NCBI GenBank assembly: GCA_963811895.1 | Contig: CAWETE010000004.1 | Location: 310,001-374,000, forward strand | Length of the DNA stretch: 64,000 nt | DNA from: DASSUW01 sp963811895 | GTDB taxonomy: Bacteria > Actinomycetota > Thermoleophilia > Solirubrobacterales > Solirubrobacteraceae | Direction: 5' to 3' | Shown: piece after piece, positions 1-8,037 of the stretch | Position numbering within the stretch: position 1 is the first letter of the stretch | Layout of the letters: each line of letters opens with the position of its first letter | Translations under genes and position numbers: made by a program | The notes under the pieces: generated by a model | Seen by the model: only the letters and a program-made list of their open reading frames with translations | Database searches by the model: none | What the model was told of the DNA's origin: nothing

Positions 1-1029
1 TCGATTTCCGGTAACGGGCGCTACGTCGTCTTCGGCGAGCACGTGTCCGACCTCGTCGTCGGCGACACGAACGACAATGCCGACGTCTTCGTGCGTGACC
101 TCAAACGACGCGTCACGCGTCGCGTCGTGGTGTCGCCGCCGTTCGATGAAGGCGCCGGCGCCAACGAGCCGACTATCTCGGCGGACGGGCGCTACGTGGC
201 GTTCTGGTCGCTCAACGGCTTCACGCCCGGCGACAGGAATCGAGCGTTCGATGTCTTCCTGACCGACGTGCGCGACCGAGTCACGACGCGGGTGAGCAGG
301 AGCGGGCGCGCACACCGCGGCAGCTTCGCGGGCGTCGTTTCGGGCAACGGCCGCCGCGTCGCCTTCTGGTCGCGCGCTTCGAACCTGGTCGAAACCGACA
401 CAAACGGCCGGCCGGACGTTTTCGTCTTCGATCGGATCGATCGAACGACTGTGCGTGTCAGCTTGACCTCGTCCGGTGCTCAAGCCTCGTATCCCGCGAG
501 GCGGTTCGCAGGGAGCGAGGTCGCGGTCTCCCGGACGGGGCGCTTCATCGCGTTCACGTCGAGAGCGACCAACCTCGTGCCCGATGACTCCAACGGCCGC
601 CAGGACGTGTTCGTCCGTGACATCCGCCGTGGCGTCACTGTGCGGGTCAGTGTGCGATCAGGGGGCGGCGAAGTCTGTCGAGGTGCCAGGCCCGATCGGG
701 TGTTGCCTTGCACGAGGGACCCCGCCATCTCTCCGGACGGACGTTGGGTCGGGTTCACTTCGTGGGCGGACGATCTCGTGGACGGCGACACGAACGGCAC
801 CGAGGACGTTTTCCTCCACGACAGGCAAACCGGGACGACCAGCCGGGTAAGCGTCAGCACGGCAGGAACCGAAACGTGCCCACGTGGTTTGGACCAGTGC
901 AACTCCACGCCAGCGATCTCCGACGACGGTCGGTTCGTGGCATTCAACTCTCGCGGCAGCACCCTCATCGACGACGACACGAATCACGCTATCGACGTCT
1001 TCCTGCGAGGCCCCCTCCCTGCGCCCTAG
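1..1029 (+). CDS. PD40/TolB-like beta-propeller repeat protein, 5' end missing
   Basis: The frame is open from base 1, so the gene starts before the window; the GTG at 43 is internal. The 342 visible residues are at least five repeats of one unit, each with an IS-x-DGRYVAF-like strand, a NLV/DLV-x-x-DTN turn and a DVFVRD-like strand. This is the PD40 (WD40-like) propeller pattern of TolB-type and secreted actinobacterial proteins. Two later repeats carry an inserted loop with a Cys pair (VCRGARPDRVLPCT and TCPRGLDQCNS), so disulphide-braced loops and an extracytoplasmic location are likely. No catalytic motif is visible. The family usually binds ligands or proteins; its partner here is unknown. 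Confidence 0.8.
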   Translation, partial: SISGNGRYVVFGEHVSDLVVGDTNDNADVFVRDLKRRVTRRVVVSPPFDEGAGANEPTISADGRYVAFWSLNGFTPGDRNRAFDVFLTDVRDRVTTRVSRSGRAHRGSFAGVVSGNGRRVAFWSRASNLVETDTNGRPDVFVFDRIDRTTVRVSLTSSGAQASYPARRFAGSEVAVSRTGRFIAFTSRATNLVPDDSNGRQDVFVRDIRRGVTVRVSVRSGGGEVCRGARPDRVLPCTRDPAISPDGRWVGFTSWADDLVDGDTNGTEDVFLHDRQTGTTSRVSVSTAGTETCPRGLDQCNSTPAISDDGRFVAFNSRGSTLIDDDTNHAIDVFLRGPLPAP

Positions 1030-1069
1030 TGCCGGGTGCGATCCGGCGAGCAGCTGTTCGCGACTGCTG

Positions 1070-1079
1070 CCTTGCGCGA
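1070..1079 (+). repeat. Dispersed intergenic repeat, copy 1 (variant CCTTGCGCGA)
   Basis: First of six copies of a short motif between transcription units in the first 8.5 kb. This copy lacks one T of CTTTGCGCGA and follows the propeller gene by about 40 nt. It is preceded by CTGCTG, as copy 2 is. Confidence 0.55.
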
Positions 1080-1307
1080 AAGACGCGAGCGACGGGTCGC
1101 ATCCGCCGGCTATCGCCTATACCTTCGAGCGGCGTCATTGTGGATCCCCGACCACTATCGCGTGCCTTAACGCGATACGAGCCGCATGACCGGGCACGGT
1201 GTTGGTTAGCCCATCCTCGGCGCAAGATCGCCCCTGTGCGGATGGCGTAGGTCGCTGGAGGCCGTTGGGCGATCGAAGAGCCGACGCGCGGGCACTCCCG
1301 ATCGCGA

Positions 1308-1334
1308 TGTCACGATTCGGCGGGGTGTCTCGTC
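1308..1334 (+). promoter_or_regulatory. ECF41-type promoter for the epimerase-sigma operon
   Basis: TGTCACG at 1308-1314, a 16-nt spacer, then CGTC at 1331-1334. This matches the published ECF41 promoter (TGTCAC -35, CGTC -10) and sits directly upstream of an ECF41 sigma operon, which fits autoregulation. The -10 ends 9 nt before the ATG at 1343, so the transcript should be leaderless or nearly so. That rules out the in-frame starts further upstream. Confidence 0.65.
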
Positions 1335-1342
1335 AGCTGATC

Positions 1343-2244
1343 ATGGACATGAGCAACATCGTGATCACCGGAGCCACCGGCGTTGTCGGGCGGCGTGCTG
1401 TCCGCGAACTGGTCGCGAGCGGCCATCGGGTCGCCGGCGTCACGCGGTCCGCGGGCGGTCGGTCGCTGCTTGAGAGCCTCGGCGCTCGGGCCGTCGAAGC
1501 TGACGTCTTCGATCAGGCCTCCTTGACGGCCGTGTTCGCCGGCGCGGACGCCGTCGTCAACCTCCTCACCGATATACCGGGCGACATGGCGGCGCCGGGC
1601 GCGTGGGACGAGAACGACCGCCTGCGCCATGACGCGTCGGCGGCGATCGCGCGCGCGGCGCAGTCAGCCGGCGTCGAGCGTCTCGTGCAGGAGTCGCTCG
1701 CGTTCCTGTACGCCGACGGCGGCGACACTTGGCTCGACGAGGACGCGCCGGTCGCTGGCGGCGGCACGACCGCGACCGCGCTGGTTGCCGAGGCCAACGC
1801 CGTGGAGCGATTCGACGGCACCAGCGTCGTGCTGCGGTTCGGCCTCTTCATCGGCCCCGACAGCGTGCTCACGCGGGCGAACGTCGACGATGCGCGCGCG
1901 GGGATCTCGCCGAGCCTCGGCCGGCGCTTCGCGTACCTGCCGACGCTCTGGCTCGACGACGCGGCCACGGCGGTGGCCGCGGCGCTGCGCGCGCCGGCGG
2001 GCACGTACAACGTCGCCGACGAGGACCCGCCGACGCGCGCCGAGATCGACGCCGCACTCGCCGCCGCAGTCGGGCGCGACGCGCTGCGCCCGGCGATCAA
2101 CGCGGTGCCGCCGCTCTCGAGCCGGTGACGCGCTCGCAGCGACTCTCCAGCCGGCGGCTGCGAGAGGCGACCGGCTGGACGCCGAGCGTGCGCGGCGGCA
2201 CCGACGGCTGGAGTCTGATCGCGGAACGCCCGCTGGCGGCATGA
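1343..2244 (+). CDS. NAD-dependent epimerase/dehydratase (extended SDR), frameshifted near its 3' end
   Basis: N-terminal Rossmann fold with GATGVVG at residues 10-16, as in atypical extended SDRs; the usual YxxxK pair is not obvious. The first frame stops at 2126-2128. The normal family C-terminus (TRSQRLSS, then a REATGW motif) continues in the next frame to 2244, where the TGA overlaps the sigma-factor ATG as ATGA. So the native gene probably runs 1343-2244 with a 1-nt indel around 2095-2125. ATG at 1343 (or 1349) is chosen because the promoter ends at 1334. ECF41 sigma genes are typically linked to a carboxymuconolactone decarboxylase, oxidoreductase or epimerase gene; this is the epimerase variant. 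Substrate unknown. Confidence 0.8.
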
Positions 2245-3119
2245 CCGCCGTGTACCGGTTCGCGCGGGCGCGCCCGCGGCTGCTCCGCCTCGCCTACAGC
2301 GAGCTCGGCGACCTGGGCGAGGCGGAGGACGTCGTGCAGGACGCGTGGCTCCGGCTCGAGCGCGCCGACCCGGAGTCGGTCGACGACCTCGACGCCTGGC
2401 TGACCACCGTCGTCGGGCGGCTCGCGCTCGACCGGCTCCGGTCGGCGCGGGCGCGGCGCGAAACCTACGTGGGCCCATGGCTGCCGGAACCCGTAGTTGC
2501 GGTCGCGGCCGAGGACCCCGCAGACCGCGTCACGCTCGACGAATCCGTCAGCTACGCGCTGCTGGCGCTGCTCGAGCAGCTCTCGCCCTCCGAGCGCACC
2601 GCGTTCGTGCTGCACGACATCTTCGACGTGCCGTTCGGCGAGGTCGCGAAGGTTGTCGGGCGCACGCCCGAGGCCGTGCGCCAGCTCGCGTCGCGCGCGC
2701 GCCGCCATATCGCCGGGCAGCGCCCGCGCTTCGAGGCCTCGCCCCAGGAGCACGCGCGCGCGGTCCGCGCCTTCGCGCACGCGGTCGCGGAGGGCGACCT
2801 CGACAGCCTCGTCGCTGTGCTCGACCCCGACGTCGTGTGGACCGCCGACGGCGGCGGGCGCGCGATCGCCTCCCGCAAGCCGATCCAAGGGGCGGATCCC
2901 GTCGCGCGCGCGTGGGTCGCCCTCCGCCGCAAGCCGGCGATCACCCCGCCGACGCCGATCGAGCTCAACGGCCGGCTCGGCCTACTGATCGCTGGCACTG
3001 ACGGGAACCGCTCCGTGCTCGCCTTCCTGGTCGACGACGGCCGCATCACGCGCATCGACGTCGTGCGCAACCCGGAGAAGCTGCGCCGGCTGAGCCAGCG
3101 CACCCGAACGAACCCCTGA
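2241..3119 (+). CDS. ECF41-family sigma factor with C-terminal SnoaL-like domain
   Basis: 292 aa. Sigma region 2 is at about residues 5-70 (AEDVVQDAWLR) and region 4 at about 105-160 (LSPSERTAFVLHD, then a helix-turn-helix with TPEAVRQLASRAR). A SnoaL_2-like extension follows. It has the two ECF41 signatures, DGGGR in the middle and NPEKL near the C-terminus. In studied members this extension replaces an anti-sigma factor and tunes sigma activity, and no anti-sigma gene is present here. The ATG overlaps the epimerase TGA (ATGA), so translation is coupled. It probably drives the promoter at 1308-1334. Confidence 0.9.
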   Translation: MTAVYRFARARPRLLRLAYSELGDLGEAEDVVQDAWLRLERADPESVDDLDAWLTTVVGRLALDRLRSARARRETYVGPWLPEPVVAVAAEDPADRVTLDESVSYALLALLEQLSPSERTAFVLHDIFDVPFGEVAKVVGRTPEAVRQLASRARRHIAGQRPRFEASPQEHARAVRAFAHAVAEGDLDSLVAVLDPDVVWTADGGGRAIASRKPIQGADPVARAWVALRRKPAITPPTPIELNGRLGLLIAGTDGNRSVLAFLVDDGRITRIDVVRNPEKLRRLSQRTRTNP

Positions 3120-3166
3120 CCGCAGGCAACGCAAGGCTTATCAGCGCTCGTGGTCGACGAGTGCTG

Positions 3167-3176
3167 CTTTGCGCGA
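3167..3176 (+). repeat. Dispersed intergenic repeat, copy 2
   Basis: Exact CTTTGCGCGA between the convergent sigma-factor and membrane-protein genes, preceded by GTGCTG and followed by CAAGCGGGAGCGGC. The CGGGAGC tail recurs in copy 5. Confidence 0.6.
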
Positions 3177-3277
3177 CAAGCGGGAGCGGCGCGAGGAAAG
3201 CCGCTAGTTCGGAGTTGTCACGTGTAGTGACTGCTGCCGGCTTGACTGACACTTGCGCCTGGGTACGCTCGGTCGTG

Positions 3278-3643
3278 CTAGGCCATCGCTCGGCGGGCGG
3301 TCCGTGCGCGCAGACGCCGCCTCCCGCGCACCAGTCCGGCGCCTAGGGCGACGAGCGCGGTGAAGATCACGGCGTTTGCGATGTGAAAGACGACGTCCTC
3401 GTGGTTGACGGCCCAGTCGACGACGAGCCAGATGAGTGCGGCCAACGACCATGCCGCCGCGCCGAGGCGCCAGTCATGTCCGCGGCCGGCGAGCACGGCG
3501 CCGGTGAGGACTGGGGCACCGAGCATGAGGAGCGGGAACGAGACGTCCTGGCCGGGTGCGACTTCGACGACGAGGCTCGCCGCGGTGATGGCGAGCGCGC
3601 CGAGCGCGACGGCGGCAATCGGGGAGTGCGAGTGGCTGTTCAT
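3278..3643 (-). CDS. Small four-helix membrane protein, function unknown
   Basis: 121 aa starting MNSHSHSP. Four hydrophobic segments are visible, at about residues 8-28, 36-54, 60-80 and 84-105, followed by an Arg-rich cytoplasmic tail. There is no catalytic or binding motif and I do not recognise the family. It faces the sigma-factor gene tail to tail and diverges from the histidine kinase at 3788, sharing an intergenic region with a perfect 22-bp palindrome, so that two-component system may control it. Only a weak ribosome site is seen. Confidence 0.6.
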   Translation of the reverse strand: MNSHSHSPIAAVALGALAITAASLVVEVAPGQDVSFPLLMLGAPVLTGAVLAGRGHDWRLGAAAWSLAALIWLVVDWAVNHEDVVFHIANAVIFTALVALGAGLVRGRRRLRARTARRAMA

Positions 3644-3711
3644 GGCCGGCGACGCTACGTCTCGCGGCTGCGACTGTCGTCGGACCCATTGACGATCTTG
3701 GTCGTCGTCCC

Positions 3712-3733
3712 CTTGTCGTCCATGGACGACAAG
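3712..3733. promoter_or_regulatory. Perfect 22-bp palindrome, candidate response-regulator operator
   Basis: The left arm CTTGTCGTCCA is followed directly by its exact complement TGGACGACAAG. A related half-site (CTTGGTCGTCGTCC) lies just upstream. It sits between the divergent genes at 3643 and 3788, the place expected for autoregulation by the response regulator at 4909-5565. Confidence 0.5.
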
Positions 3734-3787
3734 CTTCCGCCGCAAGGCCGATGGCCGTTGCCACGTCCGGCGGTAGGCTCGCGACGC

Positions 3788-4912
3788 ATGGCCAGACGGA
3801 TTGGGTGGAACCTGCCGGACAGAGCCGACCTCGTGCTTGCGGCCGCGCTGAGCGCGTACGGACAGCTCGAGGTCTGGGTGCCGGGGGCCATTCCGGGTGT
3901 CGAGCCGTCGGGCCAGCGTGGGCTCCTGGCGGCGGCTGCGTTGCTTGCCACGCTGCCTGTGGCGTTTCGCCGCCGTGCTCCCGTCGTCGCGATAGCGGTC
4001 AGCGCTACCGGCATTGTGGCTGCGGAGCTGTTCGCCACTTCTCAGGACGCCTTGGCGCCGTTCGCTGCGCTGCTGCTGGAGGCGTTCTCGGTGGGCACGC
4101 TGACTCGGCTCGTGCCCGGGCTCATGACTCTGGGCGTCGTCATCGCGTTGATGACGGCAGGCGACCCGACGAACGCCATCTTCGCCGCGCTCGTAATCGG
4201 AGGGTCGTACCTCGCGGGCCGCGTGACCCGGCGCGAGCGCGAGCATGCATCGCAACTCGAGCGGCTCGCGGCCCAGCTAGCTGCCGAGCAGCAACGCAAC
4301 GCACAGCTCGCGATCGAGCTCGAGCGCCAGCGCGTCGCACGCGAACTTCACGACATCATCGGCCATGGTCTGGGGGTGATCTTGCTTCAGGCGGGTGCCG
4401 TGCGGCGCCTGCTTCGTCCCGAGCAGGAGGATGAACGCGCCGCTCTGGAATCGGCTGAACGGACGGGTCGCCAGTCGCTTGCGGAGCTGCGCCGCGTGAT
4501 CGGCGCGCTGCGCGCGGGCGATACGGCACCGGCAGCCGGCCTTGCCGCACTCGACGAGCTCGCCGAACAAGTCCGCGCCGCGGGACTGCCGGTCACGATC
4601 AGGGTGGAGGGTTCGCCGCGACCGCTTCCCCCGGCCCTGGAGCATTCCGCGTACCGCGTCGTGCAGGAGGCACTCACCAATGCGCTGAAGCACGCCGGTC
4701 CGTCACGCGCCGACGTCCGCCTGCGCTTCGAGTCCGAGTGGCTGGACCTGACCATCGAGGACGATGGACGCGGCATCGGCAACGGCGGACCACCGGGCTT
4801 CGGTCTGATCGGCATGCGCGAGCGTGCCGCATTGTTCGGTGGCCACCTCGATGCGGGTCCGCGGTCCGACGGCGGCTTCGCGGTCCACGCCCGTCTGCCG
4901 CTCGAGGCATGA
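3788..4912 (+). CDS. DesK/NarX-type sensor histidine kinase
   Basis: 374 aa. The N-terminal third has several hydrophobic segments (a membrane sensor without a large outer loop). A short coiled coil follows, then the HisKA_3 box with RELHDIIGH (phospho-acceptor His188) and the ATPase domain with an N-box (EALTNALKHAG), DDGRGIG and GLIGMRERA. It should autophosphorylate and pass phosphate to the regulator encoded next; the stimulus is unknown. ATG 3788 (MARRIGWNLPDRAD) is preferred. An in-frame ATG at 3722 lies inside the palindrome, so it is less likely. The stop overlaps the regulator ATG as ATGA. Confidence 0.9.
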   Translation: MARRIGWNLPDRADLVLAAALSAYGQLEVWVPGAIPGVEPSGQRGLLAAAALLATLPVAFRRRAPVVAIAVSATGIVAAELFATSQDALAPFAALLLEAFSVGTLTRLVPGLMTLGVVIALMTAGDPTNAIFAALVIGGSYLAGRVTRREREHASQLERLAAQLAAEQQRNAQLAIELERQRVARELHDIIGHGLGVILLQAGAVRRLLRPEQEDERAALESAERTGRQSLAELRRVIGALRAGDTAPAAGLAALDELAEQVRAAGLPVTIRVEGSPRPLPPALEHSAYRVVQEALTNALKHAGPSRADVRLRFESEWLDLTIEDDGRGIGNGGPPGFGLIGMRERAALFGGHLDAGPRSDGGFAVHARLPLEA

Positions 4913-5565
4913 CCGTCCGCGTCTTGCTCGCCGACGACGAAGCTCTCATCAGGGCCGGCTTTCGGCTCGTGCTACGACCGGAGCGCGACATCGAGCTCAT
5001 CGCCGAAGCCGTCGACGGCGCCACAGCCATCGAAGCCGCGTTGCGACACCGACCAGACGTCGCCGTCATGGACGTCCGAATGCCCCGAGTCGACGGCCTG
5101 CAGGCGACTCATGAGATCCTCGCGCAGGCCCCGGAGATCCGGATCCTGATCCTGACGACCTTCGGCGAAGAACACGACGTCTACGCCGCACTGCGCGCAG
5201 GCGCGAGTGGGTTCCTGCTCAAGGACTCGACTCCCGAAGAACTCGTGCACGCGATCCGCGTCGTCGCGCGAGGCGATTCCCTCCTGGGTCCGGCGACGAC
5301 GCGGCGGGTCGTGCGCTCCTGGGTGAGGCGCCCGCCTGCCGGCCGCTCCGAGCCCGGCACACGGCTCGCCGAACGTGAGCGCGAAGTGATCGAGCTCGTG
5401 GCCGCGGGCATGACCAACACGGAAATCGCCGCCGACCTGCACGTCAGCGAGTCCACCGTCAAGACCCATCTCGCGCGTGCGCAACACAAGCTCGGGCTGC
5501 GCGACCGCGTCCACGTCGTGATCTGGGCCTACGAATCGGGCCTTCTAGATCACCGTCCCGGCTAA
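4909..5565 (+). CDS. NarL/FixJ-family response regulator
   Basis: 218 aa. Receiver domain at residues 1-120 with the acidic pair (ADDE), phospho-acceptor Asp55 in VAVMDVRMP and a conserved Lys in FLLKDS. A LuxR-type helix-turn-helix lies at about 150-210 (LAEREREVIELVAAGMTN, then SESTVKTHLARAQHKLG). It is the cognate partner of the kinase at 3788, with coupled translation. The palindrome at 3712-3733 is its most likely target. Confidence 0.9.
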   Translation: MTVRVLLADDEALIRAGFRLVLRPERDIELIAEAVDGATAIEAALRHRPDVAVMDVRMPRVDGLQATHEILAQAPEIRILILTTFGEEHDVYAALRAGASGFLLKDSTPEELVHAIRVVARGDSLLGPATTRRVVRSWVRRPPAGRSEPGTRLAEREREVIELVAAGMTNTEIAADLHVSESTVKTHLARAQHKLGLRDRVHVVIWAYESGLLDHRPG

Positions 5566-5669
5566 TCCAAGCGGCGGTCGCCGAACAACGTCGCGGCGCG
5601 AGACCGGCTCGATCTCCGAGCCTGGCGCGTACGCCTTCCCGACGGCGCGCGGCGGCATGACAGCTGCCG

Positions 5670-5679
5670 CTTTGCGCGA
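5670..5679 (+). repeat. Dispersed intergenic repeat, copy 3
   Basis: Exact CTTTGCGCGA, preceded by CAGCTGCCG, about 105 nt after the response-regulator stop. Confidence 0.6.
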
Positions 5680-5713
5680 ATAGCAGATCCCGCCCTCTGT
5701 ACGGGGTCCTAGA

Positions 5714-5745
5714 GCGGTAGCGGCCGGGAGCGGTAGCAGCCGGGA
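5714..5745 (+). repeat. Tandem 16-bp duplication
   Basis: Two adjacent units, GCGGTAGCGGCCGGGA and GCGGTAGCAGCCGGGA, differ at one position. They lie in the leader of the gene at 5820. No longer array is present. Confidence 0.6.
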
Positions 5746-5819
5746 GTGCAACTCTGGGCCGGTGTATCACCGGACCAGTAGACCGGCTCTGGTTGGTAGG
5801 ACGCACAAAGGAGACGTCT

Positions 5820-6263
5820 ATGAGCGATCTCGGCCAGGACATCGGGACATCATTCATCTCGCACGTGTGGAGCTTCTTCAAGCAGGAGAGCGAGGTGCGC
5901 AAGGTGAAGGCGATGGCGCCAGCCGAGCTTGCGACCTGGCGCCGGGAAGAGCTTCAACGGATCCATGAGCAGGCGGTGCAAGCGGCGAACATCCACAGCG
6001 AGAAGGACCTCCGGAAAATGGAGACCACACGCGCCGACTCGATACGCGTGTACGAGGTGCTGCTCCGTAACAGGCGTGGCGTGCTCCTCTCGCAGTATCT
6101 CCTCGAGGGCATGGACGTCAGGGGCCTCGACATGTCGAAGTTCCGCAAAGGCGCTCTCAATCAGCAGCACATTGAGCGCGCAATTGGGGACCAGACCACG
6201 AAGCTCCCGCCCGACATCGTGATGCCTCTGGCCTGGCAAGCAGGGCTCGCTGCGCCACGCTGA
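5820..6263 (+). CDS. Hypothetical soluble helical protein
   Basis: 147 aa with no recognised domain, signal peptide or membrane segment. The sequence is charged and looks mostly helical (long stretch from about residue 30 to 110, rich in Glu, Arg, Gln and Ala). The ATG at 5820 is well supported by AAAGGAGA 5 nt upstream. Its base composition is less GC-biased than that of genes after 8.9 kb, which suggests accessory DNA. It stands alone between two repeat copies. Confidence 0.7.
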   Translation: MSDLGQDIGTSFISHVWSFFKQESEVRKVKAMAPAELATWRREELQRIHEQAVQAANIHSEKDLRKMETTRADSIRVYEVLLRNRRGVLLSQYLLEGMDVRGLDMSKFRKGALNQQHIERAIGDQTTKLPPDIVMPLAWQAGLAAPR

Positions 6264-6377
6264 AGCCGCCCCAACGACGAACCCCTCAGCTCATGGAATA
6301 ACAGGCGCGGCGGTGAGGTCTAAACCGACAGCTGCGCGCATCCGTCTCCCATCACTCACGTCGCTCCGATCAGCAAC

Positions 6378-6737
6378 ATGACCAACTTGCATCCCGACGC
6401 AGCGGACCGGTCGGCCGAATCCATGCGTACTTTCGGGGTGTTCCTAGCCGCGTCCGTGGCGATGATCGGAAGCTTCGGGGCATGGCGCCGAGGTTTGGAG
6501 TCGCTGGGCGTCGGCAGTTCAACCTCGTTCGCCGTGGCGATCGTGGCAGACGTCGTCCTAGTTTCGATACTGCTCGCGAGTGAAGCAGCGTGGGCCGCCT
6601 TGACGAGAGTCAGGGTGGGAGTCAGCAGAGGCGAGGCGCTCGGCGCCCTCGCTAGCCTGGGCGTAAAGATTGCGGCGCTCTACCTATACGGCTGGATCTC
6701 CTTGCGCGGCGGAGGGGACTGGTGGGACCTCTTCTAG
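6378..6737 (+). CDS. Hypothetical three-helix membrane protein
   Basis: 119 aa. Three hydrophobic segments lie at about residues 19-37, 49-76 and 86-112, with a short charged N-terminus (MTNLHPDAADRSAES). No family is recognised. ATG 6378 is the first in-frame start; only a weak ribosome site precedes it. It lies 114 nt after the gene at 5820, possibly in the same unit, and belongs to the same lower-GC stretch. Confidence 0.55.
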   Translation: MTNLHPDAADRSAESMRTFGVFLAASVAMIGSFGAWRRGLESLGVGSSTSFAVAIVADVVLVSILLASEAAWAALTRVRVGVSRGEALGALASLGVKIAALYLYGWISLRGGGDWWDLF

Positions 6738-7161
6738 CAAGGGGCGAAGCCGCAACACGTGTGGATCGTGACCACTCGCGGTCCGCGTCGGAACAGCACC
6801 GATCGTAAGTCGGACACGCGGACCACGCTACCGACGGCGCGAGCACGATGCGAGAGGGCCTGCCGTCTGTCGGCACGCGCCACGGAGAGTCTTGCGTTCC
6901 AACGGTACGCGGCCCCACTGCGCTTCTGCTTTGCGCGAGTTGCGCAAGCGTGACGACCGCTTCCCCGAACATCGCGTTTGCCTCCAACTTGCTAGCGCGC
7001 TTCGCGTGTTTGGCTCCTCGCCGCGCTCCGCCAATCGCCCAAGGGTCCGGTGCCGAGGCGTAGCGGTCGCACCCACGTCCGAGATGGTCGCTGCGCCAGC
7101 AAACCTGCTACATCCACAGAGAGCGTCACGTGATGCTCCATCACGAGAGCGAGGCAAGCGC
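6738..7161. other. Gene-poor stretch with a repeat copy
   Basis: About 420 nt with no convincing gene. It contains repeat copy 4 at 6929-6938. Short open frames on both strands have no ribosome site and no recognisable protein. Confidence 0.5.
6929..6938 (+). repeat. Dispersed intergenic repeat, copy 4
   Basis: Exact CTTTGCGCGA. Here it continues GTTGCGCAAGC, so the copy forms a small hairpin (TGCGC with GCGCA), the only copy with a clear self-complementary extension. Confidence 0.6.
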
Positions 7162-7389
7162 ATGACCGACCATCGAGACAAGCGCCCGGGTGCCTTGGCC
7201 CGCGGGCCTACGAAGGGAAGCGACATCGAGCGCGTCCGCCGGGATGTCGATGAAGCGGATGCGCGCTCGTTGCATGCGGAGGAGCTTTCCGTTAGGCGTC
7301 ACCGGCGGCGGGTCTCAAATCGCGTGGCAGAGCACGAGGAGCGGATGGGCCAGCAGGAAGCAGCGTCGGATACAGCTCCGCCGACTTAG
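7162..7389 (+). CDS. Small charged hypothetical protein
   Basis: 75 aa starting MTDHRDKRPGALARG. Very rich in Arg, Glu, Asp and His, predicted soluble and probably helical or disordered. GAGG lies about 10 nt before the ATG. No family is recognised. An overlapping frame (7190-7417) is also open, so the call is tentative. Confidence 0.4.
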   Translation: MTDHRDKRPGALARGPTKGSDIERVRRDVDEADARSLHAEELSVRRHRRRVSNRVAEHEERMGQQEAASDTAPPT

Positions 7390-7778
7390 GCGATACCGCG
7401 ACGCTGGCCGGACTTGAGCCTCCCGGTGGGTCTACGGGGGCCGCAGCCTGCTCCATCGACTGGGCACTGCTCGCGGATGCCCGCCGCGGATGCCGCTCTC
7501 GATACGAACTTGCATTCGAGCTCAGAGGCGGACGCGCTGCCGCATTCGCCTGCACGCGGGCGCGCGCACGAGGCCAGATGGACTAGCGCTTTGCGCGAAC
7601 GGGAGCAGCACACCGGCGCCCGAGGCGTAGATGTAGAGCGGTCTCCGCGAGCTCGGCGGCGATGTGGCGGTACGACCCCACATTGGAGCGCGATCAACGC
7701 GTGCGTCCGGCATAGTCGCGATACTGCGCGAACCTTGGACGCCGATAAGGGTGCCCACAGAACGAGGGGGACGTTCTC
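7390..7778. other. Gene-poor stretch with a repeat copy
   Basis: About 390 nt. It holds repeat copy 5 (7589-7598) and, at the right end, the ribosome site of the 23-aa peptide gene at 7779. An open frame at 7414-7782 has low-complexity basic content and no start signal, and is not accepted. Confidence 0.5.
7589..7598 (+). repeat. Dispersed intergenic repeat, copy 5
   Basis: Exact CTTTGCGCGA followed by ACGGGAGCAGC. The CGGGAGC tail is shared with copy 2, so the conserved unit may be longer than the core. Confidence 0.6.
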
Positions 7779-7850
7779 ATGAATACCCGGACCATCGCGA
7801 TCGTCGCGCTCGTCATCGGCGTCGTCATCCTGCTGCTGCTCCTGCTCTGA
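7779..7850 (+). CDS. 23-residue single-span membrane peptide
   Basis: A complete 24-codon frame begins MNTRTIAIVALVIG and ends in a Val/Ile/Leu run, so almost the whole peptide is one transmembrane helix with a short basic N-terminus. A strong ribosome site (GAGGGGG, 7764-7770) lies 8 nt before the ATG, the main reason to accept it. Such mini-proteins are usually membrane regulators or toxins; nothing here decides which. No antisense RNA or antitoxin partner is evident. Confidence 0.6.
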   Translation: MNTRTIAIVALVIGVVILLLLLL

Positions 7851-8037
7851 AACGGGACCGAGGGGCGCGCGACGGTCCGCTCGTCGCGCGCTTGGCGGAC
7901 CGCGGGGAGCGGCGAATCGGGTGTGTCGTCTGCGGTCGTAGTGGTGACCTTGCGACCACACGTCTCGCCGCTCCCAGAGAGCAGACGGTCCAGCCGCACT
8001 TGCGCTCCCGCTATGCGCGGGCAGCGATTGTTCTGTG

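Larger units (their letters stand above)
1030..1342. other. Intergenic stretch with a repeat copy and an ECF41-type promoter
   Basis: No gene is supported here. It holds one copy of the CTTTGCGCGA-type repeat (1070-1079, one T short) and, at its right end, the ECF41-type promoter at 1308-1334. Weak open frames cross it without ribosome sites or recognisable protein. Confidence 0.6.

Noticed and set aside
7414..7782. Possible gene of 122 codons
   Set aside because: No ribosome site, basic low-complexity product, and it overlaps the ribosome site of the better supported 23-aa peptide gene.
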